Position numbers and translations under genes: made by a program | The notes under the pieces: model-generated | Told to the model about the DNA's origin: nothing | What the model saw: the letters and a program-made list of their open reading frames with translations, nothing else | Database searches by the model: none | Part shown: positions 42,526 to 54,637 of the stretch, piece after piece | Position numbering within the stretch: position 1 is the stretch's first letter | Layout of the letters: each line of letters opens with the position of its first letter | From: Latrodectus hesperus | Lineage: Eukaryota; Arthropoda; Arachnida; Araneae; Theridiidae | Assembly (NCBI GenBank): GCA_037975125.1 | Contig: CM075853.1 | Span: 69,870,609 to 69,934,608, forward strand | DNA length: 64,000 nt | Direction of reading: 5' to 3'

Positions 42526-44125
42526 CAGTGATACACGAAAGTCAGCATACACCTTTCAAAATTAACAAACTTATTTATTTCAAATAATTACGTAAAAATT
42601 GAATTCAATCTAGTTTAAATTGATTAGAAACAAAAAATTGATGAGAAAAAACAGCAGTTTTTTTATCTGCTGTTAAAAACAGTGTAACCTACAAGAAAGT
42701 CTATGTTTGAAATTTCCATATTTTAATGTTTAGTTGGTCCACTTTTTGAATTTAAAATAGCTCTCATACGATTAGACATTGAATGGATTAGTCCTTTGGT
42801 TACTGTGAGGGGGATTTTTTGCCATTCTGCAAGTAATGCCTTTTTAATATCGTCTTTGCTTTTGATTTACCTTTTTCTGATACTTCTGTCTAGTTCATCC
42901 CATAAATTTTCGATAGGATTAAGGTCAAAGCTTTGAGGAGGGGAGTGCAGATGTCTTGGAGTGTTGTGCAACAGCCATTCCTTGACAGCACCAGCTATGT
43001 GTGCTTTGGATCCTTATCATGTTAGAATATCCTGTCATTTCCCATGCCTAATTTTCTCACTGATTGCTTCAAATTGTTTATCAATATATTCAAATAGACA
43101 AAATGATCCATAGTGGCTTCCATAAAAACTAAATTGCCAACACTGAATAAATTGTGAAAAACACAAAATACACATAAAATAAATTGTGAAAAACAGCCCC
43201 TAGCCATCACTGAACCTCCGTCATGTTTTACTGAAAGAATCAGATTCATCAATTCTAACTCTGTTCCGTATTTTAGCCAAACGTTTTGCTTACCATACCA
43301 GCCAAAAATTCCTAACTTTAGATTCGTCTGTAAAGATAACTTTGCTCCAGTAATCGAAATTATCGTTTTCATGAAGATGCGCAATGCTAATCTTTTGACT
43401 CTATTGATTTTACTAATGATAGGTTTTTTTACGCGGAATTCTGCCATTATATCCTTCTTCTCTCAAGGCTCTTATAATACATTCTGGATTTACATCAGTT
43501 TTTTTAACTTTTTCAAGATGTTTGGCAATGTCTACTGCAGTAGTTTTCGGATTATTACGAATTGTTCGAATGATTTCTCTTTTATCTCTACCGGTCAATT
43601 TTGGTGGTCTACTAGTACAAGGCACGTTTTCCGTAGTTTTCGTCAAATTATATTTCCTTATTATTCCTTGCACTGTAGCTCTGCTTTTACCCATAATTTG
43701 AATTATTTGGTTGAGTGATTTTGCCTCATTTTTCAATTTAATAACCAGTTCTCTGATTTCTAATTATGTTTCAGTTCTTTTAGTTGCCATTTTAAAATTA
43801 ATAAAATAAATTTCAAAAATGTCCTCTAATGCTTATATAAAAGAAGGTACAATTCTTACAAATATGTTGAGACAGTAAAAAGCTAGCCAAATACCTGCAA
43901 AAATTTATTTTAATCCAACTGTACGCTCACTTTTGTGAGTTTGTAAAACGCTTATTTTTAACTTAATTCGAAAATCATTATAACCTTAAAATTTTTAATG
44001 TCTATTAGACACAATGATTCAAATGCATATTGGTAGCTGTACGAATGAGAAAAAGAAATTTATTTGCATTTTATTTCAAAAAATGTAAAAATTTGCAAGT
44101 GTATGCTGACTTTCGTGTATAACTG
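42526..44125 (-). mobile_element. complete but inactive Tc1-like transposon, 1,600 bp
   Basis: Both termini are present. The left begins CAGTGATACACGAAAGTCAG at 42526. The right, read on the minus strand from 44125, begins CAGTTATACACGAAAGTCAG. The outer 27 bp differ at one base. TA flanks both ends (42524-42525 and 44126-44127). Degenerate internal copies of the AAAGTCAGCATACA core lie about 165 bp from the left end (near 42694) and about 190 bp from the right end (near 43922-43945), an IR/DR-like arrangement known from some Tc1 elements. The length and a minus-strand DD34E-type transposase remnant fit the Tc1 family. Confidence 0.92.
42723..43790 (-). pseudogene. Tc1-like transposase, multiple stops and frameshifts
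   Basis: The reading begins MATKRTET at 43790, with an in-frame TAA at codon 9. An N-terminal HTH follows (NEAKSLNQIIQIMGKSRATV), then a second DNA-binding segment (GRDKREIIRTIRNNPKTTAVDIAK). A frameshift near 43412 leads into RKKPIISKINRVKRLA. The first catalytic Asp is in FTDESK near 43345, in yet another frame. VKHDGGSVM and GNLVFMEATMDHFVYLNIL follow. A stop precedes the KDPKHT block with the second Asp, and SFDLNPIENLWDELDRSIRK holds the terminal catalytic Glu. The last codon is TAA at 42723-42725. The span of about 355 codons matches the family's usual 340 or so. A 32-bp tandem duplication (43146-43209) further disrupts it. The enzyme is inactive. Confidence 0.9.
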
Positions 44126-46529
44126 TAATTATTTTGATCGTTCTCAGTTTTACTGTGTGTATAGACATTTCCTAACTTAAATCCTTAAATCATTGTTAAA
44201 GACTTTAATATTGATCAACAGAAAAATGTGATTTAGTGTATGGCATTTGACCATCCATAGAAAACATATAAGTTTACTTACTTTATTTGCAAATGAGATC
44301 CTGATAATCTTATTAATATTTTCCTTAATTTTGATTTTAAATTTTCCTTACTTAATTTTTTATATAAATTTTTATACTCTTTTAAATGCTAATTTTTTCT
44401 TCACTAATTCTTGCAACACTTTATTAAAAAATACATTTAGACTTCCCTTTCGTATTTTTGATATCAATCGAAGCAATATTTGCTGATTTTTCTGTCTTTT
44501 ATTCCCGGTATGGAGTTTTTGGAAGTAAATATGTACTTAAAGTTATATACTTGTAAGTGTGCTTAAACATGTACTTAAATTTAGTAAAAGAACATTATTA
44601 TGAATGATAAACGAATTTAATAATATATTTTAATATCTATTCTTAAAATATCTTAAGCATTTCGTTATGGTAAGGTATACATTGTTTATAATTTTCGCAA
44701 CAGTCTTATTGTTCCATGTATCGACTTACTATTCATTAACAGCTTTATATTTTCAACAATTAATGTTTTACCTTTTGAAGCTACCAATGGTTTGTATCAG
44801 CAAGAATAATATAGTAAGAATAATATTGACTCGTGAATTTATAAGCAACTATTGCTTACATTATGTTTTGTAGCATGTTGACAATTAAACAATTTGATAT
44901 CTCGTTGTCGATTCTGATGTAATCTTATATGAACAAAGCATTTTTCCAGAATATACAACAATTATTCAATAGTTCAAGGTTATCATTGTAGTACATAATT
45001 TAAGTACAAAAACATGTTTAAGTGAAATCATTATATATTTTCTAAAACATAGTTGCAATACTAAATTTTAAGCTCAAAATAAAAGACTTGTAATTAAGTT
45101 TTCCTAATACAAAAATTTAATTTCAGTAATTCTTTCATAAACATGAGAAAACAAATTACCAAATATAAATCAAACACAAAGATACGGAATATGAAAATTC
45201 ACTGGCCGTGGGAATTTACGCAACAGTAACTTTTATACAACTGACAATCAAGTTTTCTTAATAACTGAGGGGTGAAATAAATATGTTCAGAGCAATTCTC
45301 AGATGTCTAACATGTCATTTTTCTACACATCTTACACATTTCACGAGCTGACCATTGTTAACAGAATGACATTTCCTTCAAAAGGAAAAGGATCTTGTAC
45401 TTTCTCGACGCTTTCATTTCTGCAGAAAGGAGGATTCCACTCAGATTCAAGCTCATTGTCTAACTGTCAGGATTGTTTCAATTGCCTTTGACATGAGTTG
45501 AATTCATTTTAAAATCTGATCCTTATATCTGATTTCTGTTTTATAAATCTTTTGTTTACAAAAACTCATCTTGATAAATACTTAGTTTTAAGTTTCTAAA
45601 TGATTATTGAGTTGTGTAAAAGTTAAAAAATGAGGGATATTGGATATTTCTGTCAATTTAATATAATTTATTTCCATGACAACTTTTTATACAACAAAAT
45701 TTATTTTTAAAAATTAATAAAAGTATTATAAGTTAAAACAATAATAGTTTGGAGTAAGTTTTAACTATTATTTGAGTCCTATTCCAATTTTCAATGGTGT
45801 TCAGGTTGCAAATAAAAATAATCATTTTAAATTTGTGACATTTTTTTTTAATTTAATGTACTACAAAATATGATATGGTTATTTAAATGAAAATAAATTT
45901 TTGTACGTATAGCATGCATGATTAATTATGTAATTTATTTAAAATATTTTTGAATGAAATGATTTATAAATAATAAGAATCATAAATATATTTAAAATAT
46001 CAAATTGGAATAATTTCAGGATTAATCAAATTTAATCATTTCAATGAATTTGATATAACAATAATTTTATATGGAATTTAAACGTAATTAGTTTAAAAAA
46101 ACAAGGTATTTCACAAAATGTTTATGCACAAACTGCTTTTTTCCAAAAAATGCTAAAAATAGGATATCGATATGATTGAGATAGATTTTACTTATAGTGA
46201 TGCATAAGTAGACTAAAATATACTTTCGTATACATTTAATATTAAAAATATTAAGTAAATCATTAAGTTTTGAAATATATATATATATGTATATTTCGAT
46301 TATTTACTTAAAAAACCTGAAATAACAAATATCAAACTCACATTATGTCAGCGCTTCTGAATATAGTGAATAAACATGCGTAAAATTTGACTTTGATATT
46401 TCCTTTAAATTTATTACAGGATGTGTAAAATTTTCCCCAATTATTTTACTAGTTGGTTCGTCTGTCATCAGACACGCTTTTCTCAGGAAGAAAATTCAAG
46501 AAAACCTCGTCTTAAACAAAAATAAGCAT
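44126..46529. other. AT-rich spacer
   Basis: No supported gene. A less AT-biased segment at 45302-45490 holds unrecognised frames on both strands. The other 60-80-codon frames (44247, 44667) are AT-driven. Confidence 0.5.
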
Positions 46530-46620
46530 CCACACTGTGGTTTGAATCGAACACAAGTACTTTGAGCAAAACAATAAAGAACTGTGTTTTCATCCATTTG
46601 CTCGCCTAAGCAAAAGAGAA
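46530..46620 (-). repeat. possible tRNA-derived SINE remnant
   Basis: On the minus strand an A-box-like TTGCTTAGGCGAGC (46600-46613) is followed about 60 nt later by GTTCGATTCAAA (46541-46552), a good B-box core. The spacing suits a tRNA with a long variable arm. No clean cloverleaf can be drawn. Confidence 0.35.
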
Positions 46621-46650
46621 GAGAGAGAGAAGAGAAAAGAGAGAGAGAGA
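46618..46650. repeat. (GA)n microsatellite, short
   Basis: Imperfect GA run, AGAGAGAGAAGAGAAAAGAG and onward. Confidence 0.9.
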
Positions 46651-47465
46651 ATGCTGTTGAATTAATTCTACCAACAAAGTGACTCCTTATAATACATTAA
46701 GTTAATTTTTTTAAGATAAAAAAGCTTTATTCTACATCTACTATGCCACTCTTTTTAATGTTAGAAAATTCATAACAGGATAAATATTAACTAAGTAGGA
46801 TTTATAAATGTTTGAATTTTACTTTTGTCAATTATAGGTAACACATTGGAAGATTTAATAATTATGCATCACAAACCATGCTTTTTTACCATATAATTTT
46901 ATCTTCAGACAAAGCAGATAAAATATTTCATTATTCCGAGTTTTTACTATTAAATTACTATGAGTTATCGTTTATTCTCTGCAGGCTTTTGATTTGTCAC
47001 ATTAATTCATTTTACCATTCTGATTTTAAATCATTCTCACTAAAAGACATGGGAAGTAGTTATGCAATTAGTGACAGTTTTAGACTTCACTTTGAGCTTA
47101 GTTCATTTTCAAACATTCATTTCCAACAATATTTTATTTTTAGTTCAATTTTCCTTTGAGATCTTAGCATAAGTATTCACAAATTTTTAAAATTTCATGG
47201 CAATAAGTAATTTTTTTTATCTTTCACGAGAAGTTAAAATGACGCAGCTGCGATTAAACTATTTAAGCTTGAAAACATGGTTCTTATAATGCAGAAATAA
47301 ATGATTATGAAGCTATGATCTATATTAGTTTATCAGAATTTGCTTATAAAAACTACGCAATTTTAGATACGAGACTTTATATTACTATATACAAGTTAAG
47401 ATTACAAAAATCTCTTTATTTGAAAGTAGATAAATTTTTATTTAATGGAAGAAAGTTTTTACAAA

Positions 47466-47547
<82 letters not shown>

Positions 47548-49550
47548 AAAAATAGAAAAGTAATTATTAAAGCTAATAAAGCATTAAACGTGTGGAATAT
47601 TCTGGAAGAATTAAATGGTTTAATATCACAAACACTGGAAATATTAAAGTGACTTTTAATGTTCGTTAGTAAAAAAAATTTACTGTATCATAATTTGATA
47701 AAACAAATATGGTTAACACTTGTATACATTCCACTATATGTTGCAATATATTTAAAGTCCAAAATTTCAACGTCATTTAAATTTAGATAGTTGAAATTTA
47801 TTGTTAAAATCAATCAATAAGTTTGAAAATTGATTCAGCAAATCTTGCTAATTTGAAACGCATTTTTTAAGAAAAAACTTCAGTAATGTCATTCAACTTC
47901 ACAAATACAAATGTATACACGCGTAAATCAATATCTACAGACATATAATAAACTTGAATTATTTTTTTCTTTACATTATTGAATGCATAAATAAAGAATA
48001 AAGATGCAAAGAAATTTAAAAATAATTTCATTTTCAACGAAATACTATTTTTATTTAAAACAACTGACAAAATATTGATAAAAGTCACAAAAATCTACCA
48101 ATAATTATTTGATATTCAGGAGCATTTTGTTTGAGAGCAATATTTCTAGAAATTATTTATAATTCTAACAGTTTATTACTTGAATAATCAATACATTGTA
48201 AAAATTTTACATAGAAATAAAACATTCAGAGAATTTCAATTAAACATCCAAGAATTTTCATTGTAGTTTAGAAAACGGGAATTTGAAAAATATGCGTTTT
48301 TAAATCTTCTGTTTACTAGGATTTGAAAAAAAAAGCTTTAATACAAATTTGGATGTTTATTATAAAAGAAAGAAGTACATTGAAAATATCTTTATTAATG
48401 GAATTTTGGAGAATGATTTATAAGAGACATAAAAACTAGATGAAGGCAATAAAAGTTCCATTTTATAAAAGCTTATGAAATAATTTATTGTGTAAAATGT
48501 ACGGATTTATGATTATGAGAGGTCACAAATATAAGTAATTGCATAATAAATTTTTCATAGTTAGCGTAATATCAAAATAATTATATTGTTTCACTTGAAA
48601 ATAGCTTATAATAATTTTATTGTTTTACAATTGTCTTATGGAACTTAGAATCTTTGACTTTAAAATGTGTTCTGAAATTTAAAAATAAGTAAAATACTAA
48701 ATTAAGTAATAAAATAAATCGGCAATAAATGTAATTTTAAAGATAATTTTTTCAAAATTTTGAAAATTCTTAAATGACATGCAAAATACTTTTTTCGATT
48801 TCAAAATAAGCATTTCTTAAGAAATGTTGCAATAAACTTGTTTTATTTTCAGAAGTATGTGTTGTTTCGAAAGTTTTCTTGAATCTGAGGTGTTGAAAAA
48901 AGAAACAAACAACTAAGATTTGCAATGATAGATAAACTGAAAATTTATTTATTCTCACTAACATTGTCTAGACTGTTTAGGGAATTTTTTTGTAATTTAA
49001 AAATTGTTACTAGAGTTAAACCACTTTGAAGATTACTCAATTAAGAATTTCATGCGTCGAGAATTTTGAGAAGTATTTAAACACGAGTAATTATTTTCTG
49101 TCGCATGTTAATGTTCTGTCTTAATGAATATTTTATGTCTTATTCTCTAACTTTATTAGCATTACATTTATATTTTAAATAAAATTAAGATTCATCAATC
49201 TCTGTAATTAGCATTATTCTGTGTGTCCACCGAATTTTTGTGTGCAACCGAACTGAAAGTAAGTACACAGATTGGACAGTTATAATATCAGAATGTTGAT
49301 TAAGGCCAATTTAAATCATAAAATGTTCCACTTCTGAATTTTGATTGCATTGTTTATCTATTTAAATCGAAATTAAAGTTGAGATATGAACTTATATGTA
49401 AAGTTGCTTATGCTACAGTGCATACAATACCGGAATTCTGTTCACATTAAGAACGGAGGGGTACGTGGTTCTTCTCTCCTCTTAAACTCCTCATGCATGG
49501 GTAACCTTTAGGAGTGGATAAAAATATTTATACTGCATTATATATATATA
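46651..49550. other. AT-rich spacer
   Basis: No gene is seen apart from the (TA)n tract at 47468-47545. A 93-codon plus frame (46878-47159) has no recognisable domain. A less AT-biased segment at 49425-49520 is unclassified. Confidence 0.5.
47468..47545. repeat. (TA)n microsatellite, ~78 bp
   Basis: Uninterrupted TA dinucleotides. Confidence 0.98.
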
Positions 49551-49826
49551 CAGGGTAATTATAAAAAAACTTTGCCAACATCTGCACTTCTAGCGTCCAT
49601 TCTATTTAACCGATCAAGATGATACTTCAAATATAGTTCTTTTGAGATATGCGCTCGAGATTCTGTGAATGGCAACACAGTGGCCCTCGCGGTTACAGTT
49701 ATAGTGACAGAAACTCGAAATTTTCGAATGGCAACGCCTACTTTTTACCATCGCAAAATGTTCAGCACATGCGAAAACCCTAAATAGCGTTGAAACCGTA
49801 CCGATATGTCCGAAAACCGACGTGTT
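49551..49826 (+). repeat. left terminal inverted repeat, 276 bp
   Basis: Pairs with 51205-51480 at roughly 96% identity by eye. It ends at ACCGACGTGTT, after which similarity stops abruptly. The 117-codon minus frame over it is a shadow; its counterpart appears in the other repeat. Confidence 0.93.
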
Positions 49827-49932
49827 ATACACATACAAACAGTTCTTCAAGGCGCACGGAGGAATAATGCATACGACAGAGACAAGACACTGCTCAATGA
49901 TGAGAACACTGAGAAAAAAATCTTTATTAATT

Positions 49933-51012
49933 TCAAACATTTTCCACATGAGTGCCATCACAGGCAATTACGCATTGCATGCGGGAGACGGTGGACAATG
50001 TCGCTGCACGCAACATGGCACGAGGAATGTTTCCAATCTCACGCCGTATAGAATCCTTTAAGTCCGACAATGTTTGAGGATTACACAGATAAACTCTGGA
50101 TTTGAGATAGCCCCAAAACCAGAAATCCATAGGCGTCAGATCTGGGGATCGCGCAGGCCACGGAAAAGGATAATAGCGTGAGATGATGCGATCACCAAAA
50201 TGCTGATCCAGGAGCCTTTTAACTGACCTCGCTATATGTGGAAGTGCGCCATCTTGCATCCAAACAATGTCATTGAGTGCATTCAGCCGACACAACTCCG
50301 GTAAGACATAATTTTTCAGCATGGCTGCATACCGAGGGCCCGTTACAGAACTTGTTGCAGGGCCAGTCGGGGTCGTTTCCTCAAAGAAGAACGGGCCCAG
50401 AACAAATGTAGCTGTAATGCCGCACCACGCAGTCACTTTGGCGTCAAATAATGGTACTGGCGCCACAGCATGAGGATTCGTCTCTCCCCAGTGCACACAA
50501 TTCTTTGTGTTAATGCTGCCATTTAAGGTGAAATGCGCCTCGTCCGTCTATAGTATGCGAAGTGGCCAGTCGTTATCCGCATCATATCGTAACAAAAATG
50601 CATTTGCGAAGTCCAGACGTTGTTGTGGGTCACCCGGCTCCAACATCTGGACGCGCTGGAACCAATAGGGAAACATGTGAAGTACCGAGCGCAAGAGCTT
50701 GCGGACCGTTGAGTTCGGAATATCCAACAGGCGAGCTATGTCTCTTGCGGTTTCTGTGCGTCCTGCAGTCACTGTATGGTGCACTTCCATGACAACGTCC
50801 TCAGGAACAGTTGGCCGTCCGGAGCGCTGTTTGTCACAGGTGCAGCCTGTATCTTCGAATTTCCGCACTAAATCACGCAGAGCTTGCAGAGTACATGGGC
50901 CGCGTCGTTGTCGATGATTGCGGCGATACACACGCAAGGCTTCCGCAGCGTTCATCCCATTTTGGTAATAGAGTTTGATCAATTCACCGCGAACTTTCCT
51001 AGGAAGACTCAT
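49933..51012 (-). pseudogene. DD41D transposase, intact except one amber codon
   Basis: The frame has 359 codons before its final stop and a single internal TAG at codon 155 (50548-50550). The context RIL-stop-TDEAHF suggests a Trp codon (TGG) mutated to TAG. Domains: N-terminal HTH about 10-52 (VYRRNHRQRRGPCTLQAL); GRP-type linker at 65-67; second HTH about 86-110 (RDIARLLDIPNSTV); RNase H-fold catalytic domain with D157 (TDEAHF), D254 (WMQDGALPHI) and D296 (SPDLTPMDFWFWG). The 41 residues between D254 and D296 give DD41D spacing rather than the usual DD34D/E. The start is the ATG at 51010-51012, below a TATA and initiator. It uses more GC than its surroundings, as expected of a recent arrival. 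DD41D groups (rosa/Visitor type) are known; subgroup not tested. Confidence 0.92.
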
Positions 51013-51035
51013 ATCGTCGGCATGTGCGAGTTCCC

Positions 51036-51071
51036 GAATGACGACTTCGCATACCTGCTTGGTATTTTATA
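51036..51071 (-). promoter_or_regulatory. core promoter of the DD41D transposase (TATA plus initiator)
   Basis: On the minus strand TATAAAA begins at 51071, and TCATTC, a full match to the arthropod initiator TCAKTY, lies at 51041-51036. The first T of TATA is 32 nt before the initiator A, the usual distance. The predicted start is 27 nt upstream of the transposase ATG. Confidence 0.6.
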
Positions 51072-51204
51072 GGTTTCCTACGCTGAATATCTGGCGACCG
51101 GCGTTCTGTGATTGGTTTCTTGACTCTGTCACATGCAAATTTATTGCGTGCGCCCAGATCGTGTTTTATTGGCCGGTTTTCAGAACTCTTTTTTGTGTTT
51201 GCAG

Positions 51205-51480
51205 AACACGTCGGTTTTTAGACATACCGGTACCGTTTCAACGCTATTTAGTGTTTTCGCATGTGCTGAACATTTTGCGATGGTAAAAAGTAGACGTTGC
51301 TATTCGAAAATTTCGAGTTTCTGTCACTATAACTGTAACTGCGAGGGCCACTGTGTTGCCATTCACAGAATCTCGAGCGCATATCTCAAAAGAACTATAT
51401 TTGAAATATCATCTTGATCGGTTAAATAGAATGGACGCTAGAAGTGCAGATGTTGGCAAAGTTTTTTTATAATCACCCTG
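51205..51480 (-). repeat. right terminal inverted repeat, 276 bp
   Basis: Inverted copy of 49551-49826, beginning on the inner side at AACACGTCGG. Confidence 0.93.
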
Positions 51481-51507
51481 TATATAATATATATATATAT
51501 ATATATA
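51481..51507. repeat. (TA)n remnant flanking the DD41D element
   Basis: TA-rich sequence continues on the far side of the element (TATATATATA at 49541-49550 on the other side), so the element split a (TA)n tract. Confidence 0.9.
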
Positions 51508-51689
51508 ATCCTATATTCGAACAGAGTATATAAAAAAATTATTTTTCCAAATTTTGAAAAGCATTTATATCAACCATAGCAGCAAGTATGTTTTCAGTTT
51601 TTCCAACACGCTACCAACTAAAAATGCATAGGATAGAGGAGAAAAGTATACCGACTTTGTTATCATAAATGTATAACCAAAGAAAATTT

Positions 51690-51705
51690 TTAAACAATCC
51701 CTACT
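51690..51705. repeat. target site duplication, copy 1
   Basis: TTAAACAATCCCTACT, identical to 52493-52508. Confidence 0.85.
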
Positions 51706-52492
51706 TCTTCTTCACAAGCTCAACAGCCTATTGCAGGCCAAGGCTGACTCGCTGATCTTCTTCCAGCTGACTCTATTAGCCGCAACAGCCCTCCATCGAT
51801 TGACTCCCAATATTTGAGGTCTTTTTCAACATCGTCTATCCACCTCGTGGATGGACGTCCTCTACGACGAATCCCTTCGATTTTTGAGAATGTCACTTTT
51901 TTGGTGGGAAAAGCATCGGTGCATCTGTACAGGTGGCCCAACAACCACCTTATTCGTGATGCCTTTATAGTTCTTACAATATCGGTCCCTCCGTATTTGC
52001 TATATTTTCTATTGATTTCATGATTGAATAAAATCCTCCACTCATTATTCACTTGGATGGATCCAAAAATCTTCCTCAAAATATTTCTTTCAAAGATCAA
52101 TAGCTTTTCCTCCTCTGTCTTAATGAAGGTCCAGCATTCACTACCATACAGAACAATTGGCCTGATTAGGGTTTTATATAGGTTCAATTTTGTATTTATA
52201 GAAATTAGCCCAGATTGGAATTGGCTTCTGAGGCCATAAAAGCATCTATTAGCAAGAAAGATTCTATTATTAATTTCGAATTTTAAATCATTGTTACATG
52301 AGATCAGAGTTCCTAAGTAACTAAACTGTTTTACCGAATCAAAAGTATAATCACCTATCCTCAAAGGTTTTGGGTCAAAAGTTTTATTTGTTGCAATCAG
52401 AAATTTTGTTTTATGTGCATTAATAATAAGTCCCATTTCCTTTGCCGCATTCTCAAGCGCTACAAAAGCCTCAATGATAGATTTCTTTCATC
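51706..52492 (-). mobile_element. RTE-like LINE, 5'-truncated insertion with 16-bp target duplication
   Basis: This 787-bp insertion lies between two identical 16-bp copies of TTAAACAATCCCTACT. On the minus strand the 3' end is only about 14 nt after the ORF stop and finishes GTGAAGAAGA, a short simple tail typical of RTE-clade LINEs. The 5' end at 52492 falls within the RT coding region, as in the usual abortive reverse transcription. The perfect duplication and near-intact reading frame point to a recent insertion. Confidence 0.85.
51720..52486 (-). pseudogene. reverse transcriptase C-terminal part (thumb and connection), open frame
   Basis: This is the C-terminal part of an RTE-like LINE protein, which copies element RNA into DNA at the target site. 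The frame is open from the truncation point (KSIIEAFVALENAAKE) through an internal ATG at 52436 to TGA at 51720-51722. From that Met: GLIINAHKTKF (RT block 6-like), QFSYLGTLIS at 38-46, LIRPIVLYGSECW at 90-102, FERNILRKIFG at 115-125, RIRWLLGHLYR at 161-171 and RRRGRPSTRW at 190-199. The catalytic FADD block, palm N-terminus and endonuclease are absent by 5' truncation. No stop or frameshift is seen, but the piece cannot function alone. Confidence 0.88.
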
Positions 52493-52508
52493 TTAAACAA
52501 TCCCTACT
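52493..52508. repeat. target site duplication, copy 2
   Basis: TTAAACAATCCCTACT, identical to 51690-51705. Confidence 0.85.
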
Positions 52509-53952
<1,444 letters not shown>

Positions 53953-54231
53953 TTCTAATATAATCAATACAAACATTAGTGGCTAATCACGTATAAATGG
54001 ATAAGTTTTTAATATTATGAGCAAGATAATTCTCATAAGCCATTGATGTATTTTACAAATGATAATTATATATAGTTCCTGACAAATAATCTTAATTGAA
54101 AATTCCTTAAATACACTTCAGGTTTTCAAAATACTCTCCAATGTTATTCATAGATCTGATGTTAAAAGGATTGAATGTTTCAAAATAATGTTAATATTAT
54201 ATAACAATGTTCAAAATATTATAACAATAAA

Positions 54232-54410
54232 TGTCTGGCCGTGCTGGCCTAGTGGTTCTATCCCCAATGCCACCAAGACGCACCGAGTACATCCGATATA
54301 CGTGCTCTTTAAATCTTAGAAATCGAAACTCCTGTGGTCTTTCGTTTGGCAGTTACCTTGGGTGCAAAGTCTGGATAAAATTTCCTTCCCCTTCATATCA
54401 TATCATAGGT
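54232..54410 (+). repeat. tRNA-SINE-like remnant
   Basis: A good A-box, TGGCCTAGTGGTTC, is at 54245-54258, preceded by GGCCGTGC, similar to the head of the SINE at 23042-23324. The expected B-box position (about 54284-54294) reads GAGTACATCC, badly decayed. The GC-elevated body runs to about 54400. Confidence 0.4.
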
Positions 54411-54542
54411 CTCTCCATTTACACCTCATTCATTTATGTTTATGTTACCTCAAAATCCAATTAAAAACTGTTCCTTTTGAAGTGATTAAGAGCCAAAAAT
54501 AACCACATGAAGACAAAAATTTATATTTTAAATTTGTTACTT

Positions 54543-54544
<2 letters not shown>

Positions 54545-54635
<91 letters not shown>
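54545..54635. repeat. (TA)n microsatellite, ~91 bp
   Basis: Uninterrupted TA dinucleotides. Confidence 0.98.

Positions 54636-54637
<2 letters not shown>

Larger units (their letters stand above)
49551..51480 (-). mobile_element. full-length Tc1/mariner-superfamily element, DD41D-type, 276-bp inverted repeats
   Basis: This 1,930-bp element is bounded by CAGGGTAATTATAAAAAAAC at 49551 and, on the opposite strand from 51480, CAGGGTGATTATAAAAAAAC. TA lies immediately outside both ends (49549-49550 and 51481-51482), and the insertion is inside a (TA)n tract. The inverted repeats extend 276 bp each (49551-49826 and 51205-51480) with about ten mismatches by eye and no length difference. A single minus-strand transposase gene fills the middle. 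It is the best-preserved transposon in the window. It is non-autonomous now because of one nonsense codon, but could be mobilised if related transposase exists elsewhere in the genome. Confidence 0.95.

Noticed and set aside
49614..49967. 117-codon minus frame and its mirror at 51133-51417
   Set aside because: They lie in the inverted repeats of the DD41D element and carry no known domain. Treated as by-products of the repeat.
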